Of a stretch of 64,000 nt of DNA, positions 1-10,568 are shown one piece after another (the stretch's first letter is position 1; every line of letters starts with the position of its first letter). The stretch lies in contig JAJTUP010000076.1 of assembly GCA_021399435.1 (NCBI GenBank), positions 1 through 64,000 on the forward strand, written 5' to 3'. The notes below the pieces were generated by a model, which worked only from the letters and a program-made list of their open reading frames with translations, ran no database searches and was not told the origin of the DNA. This DNA is from Diaporthe sp. PMI_573. Its lineage: Eukaryota; Ascomycota; Sordariomycetes; Diaporthales; Diaporthaceae. A program made the position numbers and the translations under genes.

Positions 1-1031
1 AGGTCCTCATCGCCAAATTGAACGAACTTACGGGCACGAAGCATCGACATGGTAGTGCTTACCACCCACAGACCCAAGGCGCCGTGGAGTTCACAAACCA
101 GGAGCTCGACCAGCGACTACGGTTCTACGTGAACAAGTATCAGAACGACTGGAGCACACCCCTGCCGGCCACTAGACTTTGCTCATAATTCCTCGTGGCA
201 CTCGTCAATCACATGGCACCGTTAAAGGTCGCCCTCGGTAAAGATGTCCGGAATCCCCTGTCCCTTGACCTTAGAACGGCAACAGCGTCGTCCAGACCAG
301 AAGAACGCGCCCTGGAAATCCTGAGAGAAACCAAGACCGTACAGGACTCAGCTCGAACAGCAGCTCAGACAGCTCAAACCGACAACAAACACAGGCGAAT
401 CAGAACGACGCCCAGCAGACTTCTCTGTTGAAGACATGGTGTTCCTAAAGAAGAAGGGGTTTTCTACAACCGCCCCAACAACGCGTCTAGAATCCCAGCG
501 GGTAGGCCCATTCAAGATCAAACAAGAACGGGGTACAGTTATGTTCTTGACTTGCCCCCGTCGTACTCAATGACAAACCTGTTCCATGCCGACCGGTTGG
601 AGAAAAGGCCCCGGATGACCCGCTAACCGCAACAACACCAACACCCCACCGCCACCAGAGGACATTAACGGTGAGCCAGATGTATGAAGTCGACCACATA
701 GAACGTTCACGGCTGCTTGGAAAGACAAAGGACGTTACAATATCAAGCCGCCTGGCGCGGCTGCGATCCGGATGATACTTGGTACCCAGCGAGAAACTTC
801 AAGAATGCCCTATTGCCTTGGAAAGCTTTCATCAACTCCACCCGGATGCCCCAGGACCGCCTAAACGACTACAGGAATGGATCAGAGCCGCTGCCAAGGA
901 CGAAGCCGATCCTGATCATGACGAAGACAACGTAGCAGCGCACGGAGAGCTGGGGTCCAGACCAAGACCAAGATCAAGCGTACCTTTAAAAGCCCGCACG
1001 CCTCTGCCGTCCGCGCTTTGGAGGGGGGTAG
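1..1031 (+). mobile_element. Ty3/gypsy retrotransposon, 3' part of pol (broken)
   Basis: The sequence shows the end of a Ty3/gypsy polyprotein in several frames. From base 3 one frame reads integrase core with the hallmark AYHPQTQG followed by E-rich helix residues and stops near 187. A second piece near 440-530 reads the integrase C-terminal region (VGPFKI), and a chromodomain-like tail (DPDDTWYPARNF, then HPDAPGPPKRL) lies in different frames between about 700 and 900. Chromodomains at the integrase C-terminus are typical of the chromovirus branch of Ty3/gypsy. At least three frame changes are needed to read it through, so it cannot encode an active enzyme here. The 5' part of the element lies outside the window. 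It is followed directly by an LTR at 1032. Confidence 0.8.
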
Positions 1032-1242
1032 TGTGGCGGTTGTCACCACTAGACGGGCTGACACCACCACAAGGTGCTGGCAGGGGCTGGTCCCTGCCAC
1101 AGGCACGGACCACGGTTATTAAACTTCTCCACGCGTCGCACATCGCGAGTTTCTTTCCTTCCTTCTTCTCTCCTTCAGCTTAGAATCTTCGTACGTAGTG
1201 CCAATACAACAGCTTCCATGCTGGATATTACTGGCCGTTACA
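1032..1242 (+). repeat. 3' LTR of the gypsy element
   Basis: The 211-bp stretch begins TGTGGCGG and ends GCCGTTACA (TG...CA). It shares the motifs TAGAATCTTCG, AGTGCCAAT and CTGGCCGT with two solo LTRs elsewhere in the window (30793-30994 and 47677-47882), which fixes its borders. It sits immediately after the pol remnant, so it is the 3' LTR. The 5' copy and hence the target duplication are outside the window. Confidence 0.75.
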
Positions 1243-1769
1243 GCTTGCTCAAAGAAAAGCTGGAAAACAGACTGTGTCATTAGCCTCAGCCGCCATCTCC
1301 TACATTGACAAATTAGAGGTCAATTAATAGGAGATTGAATTCTTATTTTTAAAATCCAAAGCATCGACGTGGGGGCGGGCCTCTTATAAGCACATTCACC
1401 AACTAACTTCTGTGACCCAAAACCCTATGCCCGACAACAATAGTCTTTAAGCAAGGTATGCAAATCAGCTAACTTGCTGAATACCATACCAACGAGGATC
1501 AGGATGGACTTCAGAGAGCATTTTGTTTTGGCGATGAAATTTCCTTGGAGCGGAAGCGATCGATAGAAATCAATAAATTCATTTTTCTGCTGATCTCGCG
1601 CCGCGCATGCCATGAAGCTGACGAGGCTAAAAGAATTGATGCAGAACATAGGGTGCATTCGGTATTATGGGGTCATTACAAGCCCACCAACACCATTTTG
1701 TAGATATATTCCTCCTCCGCGAAAGTAACGGCCGCTGATTTCGCACGAACGCGAGCAAGCGCAGCGCAA
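1243..1769. other. Intergenic, nothing recognised
   Basis: Only short open frames occur here and none resembles a known family. The stretch around 1320-1400 is moderately AT-rich. No RNA gene or repeat was recognised. Confidence 0.4.
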
Positions 1770-2879
1770 CTAATATGTATAATACCAACCGACAGATTCA
1801 TCTCTCGCAGTCGTCGGTCGAATTGACTCTATTCTTCTCTGAAGACCAGCTTCCATGGGAACCATAGATGAGACCCGCAAGTGTTGCAATTCCGGATACC
1901 CAAATCTGCACCCCAGCAGGCCGGGGGGCATATCAATGCCGGAAGGCAACCTGCGGATGAGGAGCCTGAGGCCTGCAGTTGCTTTTTCAAATAATGAGAG
2001 CTCCTTCTCCCGTAATATTTGGCTGTAGTAAGAGTCCCCCATAATGGGGCCCACATAATAATGTGGTAAATTAGCAAGCAGTCTCAGCCCATGACGATGA
2101 AGAGTAGACCCAGCGTCTGCCCTTAAACAACCATCGATAAAGTCATTTGTGACAGGCCAAGGTGAGCATATTGCAAAGTTCTCTAAGTTGGTGCAATCAG
2201 CTAAAAACTTTGCAAACCCTGCAATGCCATCTTTGCTGGTAGATTGCGAGAACGTTGACGATGCTCCAGGGGTAGTGGCAGCGCTGTGCAATCTCGCAAG
2301 AGTCCGTCGGAGCATAGAACTATCCACGGACATCATGTGAGGAACCAAGTGCCAGTTGTCTTGAAATTCGACAGCGCCCTGGCCATACTGGTTGAAATGC
2401 TCCAGAAAGTCATTGTCGAAGGCTTTGTTCGGGCAGGTGAGGCGTAGAAAGTCATGCTTAGCATTAAACCGTAAACGTCCTCTGGTACAATTAAGGACAT
2501 CCGGAAAGGCCCTGTGCACCTCAACTGCAGCCTCTGAACAAGTATTTCGCAAGGCTGTGATGATGTCCAGGCGCTTTATGAGCTCGGCATCTCGATGAGC
2601 TGAAGGAATTGGTTCGAGTCGGTAAACCACTCGGAAAGTGGCTGTTGGTGAGGTACGTTGTGTCCGAGAAATTGATTCCGCTTGGCCATACAACTGAACA
2701 GTATATACCCCATTGTCTGGCATGGCTTGTCTCCAGATGTTGGACCTGATCTCCGCTGGTAGCAATTTGAACCTGGGGAAACCCTCTCGGCAAGTTTGGT
2801 GATGCAGGCTGGTGTCCTTAATGTGGCCAGACCCATTTCTGCCAAGTATTGGTTTCAAATGGGTCTGCTCAGGATGCAT
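1770..2879 (-). CDS. 2EXR domain protein
   Basis: This is a single open frame of 369 residues. Near residue 35 it carries the signature of the fungal 2EXR family: an F-x-(R/K)-F-x-x-LPAEIR-x-x-IW segment (FKLLPAEIRSNIW) followed by a strand-rich region. 2EXR proteins are a large family of filamentous fungi; the name refers to a repeated EXR-like motif, and the segment resembles an F-box, but no biochemical role is established. The remaining 300 residues show no transmembrane segment or catalytic motif. No intron is needed. The gene is bordered by a decayed gypsy element downstream and a hAT remnant upstream, so it stands alone. The ATG at 2879 is the first in frame and leaves the motif at its usual N-terminal position. 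Confidence 0.7.
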   Translation of the reverse strand: MHPEQTHLKPILGRNGSGHIKDTSLHHQTCREGFPRFKLLPAEIRSNIWRQAMPDNGVYTVQLYGQAESISRTQRTSPTATFRVVYRLEPIPSAHRDAELIKRLDIITALRNTCSEAAVEVHRAFPDVLNCTRGRLRFNAKHDFLRLTCPNKAFDNDFLEHFNQYGQGAVEFQDNWHLVPHMMSVDSSMLRRTLARLHSAATTPGASSTFSQSTSKDGIAGFAKFLADCTNLENFAICSPWPVTNDFIDGCLRADAGSTLHRHGLRLLANLPHYYVGPIMGDSYYSQILREKELSLFEKATAGLRLLIRRLPSGIDMPPGLLGCRFGYPELQHLRVSSMVPMEAGLQRRIESIRPTTARDESVGWYYTY

Positions 2880-3299
2880 AATAATCCTGTTTTAACTCAG
2901 TCCTCGTTGCTGTACAGCTAGCTTCTAAGGAAATAACAAACCTCAAATTGCAAATTGAAGGGCATATGGTATGAGTGAAATAGCAGGGCCTTTAGAATGG
3001 AGATATTGTGTGTGGTTCATCATTTGGCTGTCGAGCTGAAATAATGGAGCTGTCATGGGTCTTCTACACGCATTTCAATAATTGGGAGAGTGGGTGTCCG
3101 AGGGGAGGGGTACTTATAGAACCACGGAGACACAAAGTCACATGGCCCGCCAATCAGAAACACACACCCGCCTGTAAGAAATGCAAAGACACGCCGCTTT
3201 TGGTGGTGCACCCTTCCTTACTATCTCCGTTATTTCGCGTTTCTAGTTAAATGCTCCTGCCGAGTCAATCAGATCCTTGGCTATTGCTTAAAATAACAA
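2880..3299. other. Intergenic, nothing recognised
   Basis: This is the upstream region of the 2EXR gene. Only short unsupported frames are seen, and it ends at the left terminus of a hAT-like remnant. Confidence 0.35.
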
Positions 3300-4390
3300 G
3301 AAAGCGGATATTCGCACAACCAAAAACGGATGCTACACAACTTTTTCTGACTAATCATGCTGGCCCCTGTGCCTGAATTAAAAATCACTGTGGATTCGCC
3401 ATTAGTGATGTTGTACAGTTTGTACAACCTTGTTGTACGTACGTACGTACAGGAAGAAAATGTACGTACATGTACTATGTACGTACGACTGAGCCCACTA
3501 TATTCCAAATCAGGTAATTTATGGGTCATGCCGTACAAGTACGGAGCTGTACAAAACTTTGCCGGCTTAACAACTCAGCGTTACTCTGCCATTCTCTCCC
3601 AATTGAACGCATCGCCAAAAAAGATGGCCCCTGCCAAAGCTGACGCTGCCTTCATTTGGCGACAGTTTATCGACCTCGGCCGCTCGAACCCCAAGAAAAG
3701 CAAGCGATACAGATGCCGTCACTGCCAGAAGGACTTTGCAGCGACCTCTGTTGGGAGGCCGAAAGAGCACCTCGCTGCGTGTGACAAATGGCAAGCTACG
3801 CAGCGACAAGAGCGCCAAGCTCGAGATAACGCCGGCTATCTTCCCTCATATTCTGAAGCTGTACAAAAGAAGATAACGGAGGTCGGAATTCAGCATATCT
3901 CTCAGGACGAGAGCCGCAGTTTCGCCTATGATGCCGCCGCTGCTGTAATCGCCGGCGGTCGCCCCTTCAGCCTCTTCGAGAGCCGTCGTTGGCGTTATTT
4001 CTTCACTCGCATCAAGCCTGGCTGGAAGCCCCCTAGCCGTGCCGTCATCACGCGAATTCTTCCCGAGTTCTATCAGGAAATCTATGACGAGGTTTTCAAA
4101 CGTATTACCAGCTCGGAATGGTTCAACATCATATTTGACGCCTCCGATAATGTCTCGGGCCACAGGATCGTTAATATCTCGGTACAGGTACCAGACGGCC
4201 CGGCCTTCTACTGGAAAACACTTGACACGGGAGACGAACAGCACACGGCAGAGAACTGGGTGCGGCTGATCTGGGGAGAAATGCAGCAACTGTGTGGCGG
4301 CGATCTCTCCAGGATCAATTCTATCTGTACGGATACCGAAAATACGATGATAGAGGTGGCCTTCATCGACAAGGCCTCCCAGACTCCCAA
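3300..4390 (+). mobile_element. hAT-like transposon remnant with BED finger and DUF659-like region
   Basis: The left end starting GAAAGCGGATATTCGCAC at 3300 is a diverged copy of the 55-bp terminal repeat of the element at 61111-62286, so these belong to one family. From the ATG at 3624 the frame encodes a BED-type zinc finger: aromatic residues, then CRHC and a later H-x4-C at residues about 30-60. A region follows typical of the N-terminal half of hAT transposases (DUF659-like; FNIIFDASDNVSGH...). The reading ends in noise at 4457. From about 4390 the sequence in another frame belongs to a pogo transposase, so the hAT is cut off there and its right end is missing. It is a dead copy. Subterminal GTAC palindromes crowd 3416-3555. 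Confidence 0.7.
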
Positions 4391-4765
4391 GATGGCTTCC
4401 GTCCTCCTACCTTCTTTGAAGCCTCCCAGTTCTTCAAGATCCCTGAAGCAACTATAAAGTCATGGTGGAAAAAACGGGACCAGCTTGTGCATAAGGAAGA
4501 TCAACGAAGGTACCAACCTAAATGGCCTGAGTTGGAAGACTTGCTCTATACCTGTTTCCTCACACGGCGTGCAGAGAATAGAGTTGTTTCTGTTGGCTGG
4601 TTTCGACGAGAATCAAGGAAGCTATTCAGAGATACTTATCCTGAAAGCCAACACCTTTGGGTATTTTCTACCGGCTGGTTCAGAGGCTTCCTACGTCGGC
4701 ATAGAATTTCATACAGAAGGGTTACTAAGAAAGCCACAAAGCTTCCTACATTCGAAAATTTGTGA
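4391..4765 (+). mobile_element. pogo-like transposase N-terminal fragment
   Basis: The frame ending at 4765 reads an HTH segment (FFEASQFFKIPEATIKSWW) and then a CENP-B-type HTH (WPELEDLLYTCF, then GWFRGFLRRHRISYRR). This is the DNA-binding half of Tc1/mariner-pogo transposases, and the DDE domain that should follow is absent. Its upstream border abuts the hAT remnant with no spacer, suggesting insertion or recombination of one into the other followed by deletion. Confidence 0.7.
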
Positions 4766-4889
4766 GGCAGCCTTCGTCAGCGAGTCTTGCCAGTCGTTGG
4801 CCTAGGCCGAACAACCCGAAAGATAACCTATTCATTTGTCAGGGAAGGGCATCCCTAGAAGCGATTGGATAGTGTATGTCTACTTACAC

Positions 4890-7800
4890 CTAGACTCCAA
4901 AATGGACGTATGGAACCCAGAACACATCGGGAAGCCGAAGGTCGGAAGCCGCCAATTTTTTCTTCAGGGCCTTCGCATTTCTAACCTTTGCCTCGCTGTC
5001 GCCGGTGTCTGTTCCTTCAATACATCCCCGCATAAGAGTCCGCCAGCTCTCCATTTCTGGCGTCGAGCGCCGTGGGTCGTTCGTCTCAGCCGTATTGGAA
5101 AAAATAGTGGCCTTCATCGATTGGATCAAGTCATCTGTGTCATCCACAGTTTCCGTTCTAGTAGTTGTCCCAGAGACGCGGCTCTCAACCGCTCGGTCAC
5201 GAAGGGTCCTGATGGCCTGATGGACTCCTCGGTAGACTGCTGTATCTGTCATACCTTCCTCCTTGAGCGTCTCATACAGAACCCTTGCCATGTCGACGCA
5301 GTGCGGGTCGGACACTTCCCACAGCGTTCCAACAACGTGCCGGAAACCTGCTAGTTGGCAGGCATTGACAAGATGGATTCCCTCATCAACCAGTTTTCCT
5401 GCATTGATTGCGCTGGTTGAGCAAGCAGAGAGGTAGGCTAGGAACGGAGAGCTCTCTTGAAGCTTGATGTCCCGGAGATCGGCTACAGTCAATAGACTGG
5501 TCATCCCGTCCTTGAGGAGCAGCCCACTTCGTGAAGGTTCTGATGGATGTGACAGTCCGTGGCCGGCAAAATGGAATACCTCGCATGCAGGCAAATGCTT
5601 CAGAATATCTTCTCGGCGCAGCTCCGGCTTGATTGGGTTTAAGTGCAGCGACGTGCAAAGGCCTTCCAGCAAGTCCACTTCTTGGCCGGCATAAGGAAGA
5701 TTTGCGTAGCCAACCGTTTCTGGGAGAGCAACCAGGAGGCCATTGCCATTCTCAGACACCACATCTGGCGGCTCTCTCACACGGCGTCCGCGATGCTGGC
5801 GTCCGTATATCAATGCCTTGATGGATGAGCTGTAGGATGACATAACCCTGTCGAGTACAGTCTCACCAGAACCCTTAAGATGTCGTCCCGCTGCATGAAG
5901 AGGCAGTTGACTGAGAAGCCCGGCTGGGATCCACCAAATGTGAGGCCAGTTGTCCGGAGAAGACTGCTTATAGCCCAGTGCCTCTAGAATCGGACACGCA
6001 GCAACTTCCCATAGCCATTCCAATAGTACCTCTAGTACTATTGGTCGCCCTAGAGATGGGTCCAGAATTCTTAGGAACTCCCTGGATATCTCGACACCTC
6101 CAGGGCTGAGGTTCGGCAGATTCAAGGCCCTAATGTGATGTCTTTCCACCAGGAATGCGTCGCACCGATAGCGACTGACATTAACAACAACAATAGGGTC
6201 TGGATCTGCCGCCGCCATCAACTCATCTGCAGTCGGCGGAAGAAGAAAGTTGTGGAATCCAGGCTGAGCACGAATCCTCGTAATAAGCTCGCTGAATTTC
6301 TGGTCCGCTTCACGGCGTCGTCTCGCTTGCGACTCCACGGACGGTGTGTCAGCGGTAGACACCAAAGAAGTTGTTCTGTCTGCTGGTGCGTCTAGCTCGT
6401 CTCGAAGGGATGTGAATTCGTCCGCTAGACTAGGGTGCTGCTGCTTAAGATCAGAAATATCTCCGCGCATCTCCATCAGCAGGCCAGCAATGACACCGCG
6501 GCCGAGTTCGAGGAGCTGCAAGGCGTGATAAGCGTCCCTCCCGGTATTCAGAGCGGTGGCCGCCGCCATAGAAGCCAAGCCAGCGAAGTCTGCAAGCATG
6601 TGCTGCAGTGATCGTGGGCTTACTGTGGGGAGAAGCTCTACGGCATCCTGCAGCAACTGACTCGACTCTCTCCAATTTAATTGGTCAGCCAGAATACGAG
6701 CAGCGCTCCGAGCCAGACCAATGCGCACAGATGGAGGAGCGGCACGGCAACTCCAGCCTTCTTTATAAGAGGAGAGCCTACGGTTGAGGTCGTCCATCGA
6801 ACCGGTCCGGCCGAATCGCATGCCGAGCCAGTTTCCAAGGTTGTTTAACCGACCAGCTCGATCGGGATGGTCTTGAGGTGTGGCATCCACCGCCATCTCA
6901 ACAACGTCGACGGCGCGGTCGAGATCGTCCATCGAACCGGTCCGCTCGAATCGCCTGCCAAGCTGGGTTCCAAGGTTATTCAACCGACTAGCTCGATCGG
7001 GGTAGTCTTGAGGCGTGGCATCTACCGCCATGTCGGCAACCTCAACGGCACGGTTGAGATCGTCCATCGAACCGGTCCGCTCGAATCGCCTGCCAAGCAG
7101 AGCTCCAAGGTTGCTCAATATACCAGCTCGATCGGGATGGTCTTGAGGTGTGGTATCCACCGCCATCTCAACAACGTCGACGGCGCGGTCGAGATCGTCC
7201 ATCGAACCAGTCCACTCGAATCGCCTGCCAAGCTGGGTTCCAAGGTTATTCAACCGACTAGCTCGATCGGGGTAGTCTTGAGGTGTGGCATCTACCGCCA
7301 TGTCGGCAACCTCAACGGCACGGTTGAGATCGTCCATCGAACCGGTCCGCTCGAATCGCCTGCCAAGCTGGGTTCCAAGGTTATTCAACCGACTAGCCCA
7401 ACCGGGATAGTCTTGAGGTGTAGTATCTACCGCCATCTCAATAACCTCGACGGCGTGGTTGAGGTCGTCCATCGAACCAGTCCACTCGAATCGCCTGCCA
7501 AGCTGGGTTCCAAGGTTATTCAACCGACTAGCTCGATCGGGGTAGTCTTGAGGTGTGGCATCCACCGCCATGTCGGCAACCTCAACGGCACGGTTGAGAT
7601 CGTCCATCGAACCGGTCCGCTCGAATCGCCTGCCAAGCTGGGTTCCAAGGTTATTCAACCGACTAGCTCGATCGGGATGGTCTTGAGGTGTAGTATCTAC
7701 CGCCATCTCAATAACCTCGACGGCGTGGTTGAGATCGTCCATCGAACCAGTCCACTCGAATCGCCTGCCAAGCTGGGTTCCAAGGTTATTCAACCGACTA

Positions 7801-10269
7801 GCTCGATCGGGGTAGTCTTGAGGTGTGGCATCCACCGCCATGTCGGCAACCTCAACGGCACGGTTGAGATCGTCCATCGAACCGGTCCGCTCGAATCGCC
7901 TGCCAAGCTGGGTTCCAAGGTTATTCAACCGACTAGCTCGATCGGGGTAGTCTTGAGGTGTGGCATCTACCGCCATGTCGGCAACCTCAACGGCACGGTT
8001 GAGATCGTCCATCGAACCGGTCCGCTCGAATCGCCTGCCAAGCAGAGCTCCAAGGTTGCTCAATATACCAGCTCGATCGGGATGGTCTTGAGGTGTGGTA
8101 TCCACCGCCATCTCAACAACGTCGACGGCGCGGTCGAGATCGTCCATCGAACCAGTCCACTCGAATCGCCTGCCAAGCTGGGTTCCAAGGTTATTCAACC
8201 GACTAGCTCGATCGGGGTAGTCTTGAGGTGTGGCATCTACCGCCATGTCGGCAACCTCAACGGCACGGTTGAGATCGTCCATCGAACCGGTCCGCTCGAA
8301 TCGCCTTCTCAGCAGCTTGTCCTTCTCGCGGAATGCCTTCATATTCTCTATTGCACTCTCGTCTCCGACGTCCTTGTTATCATTGACTCTGTAAGACTTC
8401 CAGTCAATCGCGATGCTGGCCGCAGTATTATCGGGCTCGAGCGTGCCGTCAGGGCTGTGCCCCTGGTCGGGACGGAGATGAGGCGGGACGTCATCAAATA
8501 CGAGGCGCCGTTGGTCCGAAGCTTCGCTGTGCACCAAGCTTCCTCCGGATTTGGGCGGTGCCGCCTGGCTCTGACCTATGGTATTCGAAATCTGTGGGCT
8601 TGCGCTAGAGGGTTCGCCATCCTCTAGCGGGCAGTCGTCCCGCCACGGCAGGGAGTAGAGAGCGAGCGACTTGAGCTCGTCCCCAATGTGCCGCAACAGA
8701 ATAGAAGTCTTGGCTTTGTCATTCAGACTGGGCTTGATGTCTTTTGGCTCTGTCTCGCACAGCGGGCAGATGGCCGCGTCTCGGCGACCGTAACCCCAGT
8801 TCCTCCGGGCCAAGACGTCAACGTGAGAGTCGCTCAGCTCGCTGTGCATCCCAGCTATATGGCCTCGAAACTGTTGCTCGTGGAAGAATTCCATCTTCGT
8901 ATGTTCCATGTCGCAGTACCAGGTTCTCATGTGGACAGTTTGCGGCCAGTCTTGGCCGTGGAATTTTTCCATGTGCCCCAGCCATTTCGACTCGCTGGCG
9001 AAGAAGAGAAGCACGCCCCTACACTTCTCGGAGATGCAGACGTAAGGCTCCATGTGCATATCTAGGTGATCTCTGTGTGTTTGATTAGCCTGCGTCTTCC
9101 AGACTGGCTCGGGCCGTGGCTTACCCCCATTCGGTGCTCAGCACAACCGAGCGCGGTAGCATATTGGAGCACAGTGGACAAACGCAGTAAGGGGACTTCT
9201 CATCATATGCTGGAGGTTTCGGGTATTCCAGTTTTGCCATCCCGCGGCTCTTGGAACCTACCGATTTGCCGGATAACGGGCTGTGTTTGTGAGGAGATCT
9301 GCTCGGGATGTTGCTGTTGATGCCCGAGAAGTTTGTGCTTAGCGGAACGGGATTCGCGCTGGGGGGAGGTTGATAGCCAGCAGGGGAGAGATGCCGATCT
9401 GCGCGAGATTGACGAGATGCCTTGCCATCTGGAGCATACCGTGCTGCGGATGCGGTTGAGCTTGACTCGGGCTTGGCCAGCCGGGGACTCGTTGAGTTGG
9501 GGCGCGGCTGGCTGAGCTTCTCCTCATGCCTCATCTCGTATAACAAGTGTCTGCGCCGCTCGTAGATTGACTCTCCAAGCTGGTCCGTTAGAGACTTTCT
9601 CGCGGATGGATAGTTGTGTTGGTTCCTGACAAGAACCCTGGCGTATCTGGCAAAGTATGCATCATCTGAGTGGAGGAAGTTTGTGCTCATGCGCGAGTGC
9701 CGCTTGGAAGAGGCTGATTTCCGGATGATTGATGAGAGCTCTATCAGCAGGTCGATGGCTGCCCCGATAACCTCCCTGCTGGATCCGCTGTACGACATCC
9801 ATCGGGATACGATGAGCAGCTCATCAGCGTCCAAGCCATCGAGCGATCCCAGAGCAGAGGTATCTGACGGCTGCCTAGGACTATCTTCATCGGGAGGCTC
9901 AGTATCTGTAAGAGAGTCAGGTGCTACGACACGTAATCGAGGGAGGTCCTCAGAATAACAAATCTGGCAATTTTACGGACCTTCCTGTAACTTCTCGTCG
10001 ATCAGGCGGAGCAGACCAAGGAAAGAGACTTTGAGTTCCGTATGGTGTTTTAGACGGTCGTCGAGAGACAATCCCTCGCGCGATCTCACCCCGGAGTGCT
10101 TTGCCCACAGTTCGAAGTTTTGTTGGAGCGCCGCGGCGCGTGTCGCCGCCTCCCCACTGCCCCGGCTAACGTACTCGGCGATGCGCACGGAGCACTTCCG
10201 CGCGGCATCAAAGAGGTCGTGGCCGACGGAGCTCGAGGCTGTGTCCCTATTCTTACGGCCCTCCTCCAT
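4890..10269 (-). CDS. C2H2 / TPR / CHAT caspase-like protein
   Basis: I predict three exons: 10269-9981, 9905-9125 and 9072-4890. The introns are 9906-9980 and 9073-9124; the latter runs GTAAGC ... GCTAAT ... ACAG. Phases close exactly to 1751 codons. The first ~100 residues are an alpha-helical region of a kind common at the N-terminus of fungal NLR-like proteins. Next come a Ser/Pro-rich linker and Cys/His pairs (CPLC, then PYVCISEKC, then H-x4-H pairs) of C2H2 type. About twelve 45-residue TPR-like repeats follow, then a C-terminal CHAT domain. The CHAT dyad is visible: His in HFAGHG (codon near 5561, residue ~1528) and Cys in LSACST (codon 5421-5423, residue ~1574). CHAT domains are caspase-clan peptidases, and TPR-CHAT proteases activate gasdermins in bacteria. 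The divergent S8 gene and nearby gasdermin suggest a cell-death role, which is inference. The start is the ATG at 10269; frames upstream of it look non-coding. Confidence 0.85.
6790..8330 (-). repeat. Near-identical 135-bp coding repeats (TPR array)
   Basis: The motif TGSMDDL recurs about twelve times at an exact 135-bp (45-residue) period from about 8300 down to 6790 within the CHAT gene. Units alternate between a few types (NRAVEVADMAVDATPQDYP, DRAVDVVEMAVDTTPQDHP and NHAVEVIEMAVDTTP) that are otherwise identical. This pattern indicates recent duplication and concerted evolution. Copy number in an assembly is uncertain because repeats this alike may collapse. Confidence 0.9.
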
Positions 10270-10568
10270 GCCGCTTTGGAGAGAGAACTCGAATGGCGGC
10301 AGCTTACGGCGCAAGTTCCGAGCGTTGAGGAAGACAAGCTTGGCTCCCCGGCTGCGTCTGGAGAGTTGAGGTTGGCACGGAGATGTGGGGGCCAGAGAAA
10401 TATACTCCGCACCGCACGGCGAGTTAAACATCTCGCACCGAAAAAAAGTGGGGGTGTGGCACGAGTAAGAGGCGGATCTCAGCCGCACGAAGTTGCACGG
10501 TGAGAGCCAACATGCTTTCAACCCAACGGATATTATCCCCGCCACAGCATTTTCGCACGTCCGGGACG
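10270..10568. promoter_or_regulatory. Bidirectional promoter region between the CHAT and S8 genes
   Basis: About 230-300 bp separate the divergent starts (10269 on minus; 10500 or 10569 on plus). No clear TATA box or operator was recognised. The assignment rests only on the head-to-head arrangement. Confidence 0.45.

Noticed and set aside
6790..8330. CRISPR-like array
   Set aside because: Repeats are 135 bp, contiguous and coding in a eukaryotic gene; there are no spacers.
6867..8627. Plus-strand 586-residue open frame with repeats
   Set aside because: It is the antisense shadow of the TPR array; the 135-bp repeats of the minus-strand gene keep the opposite strand open. The minus frame contains the CHAT and zinc motifs and has proper introns.
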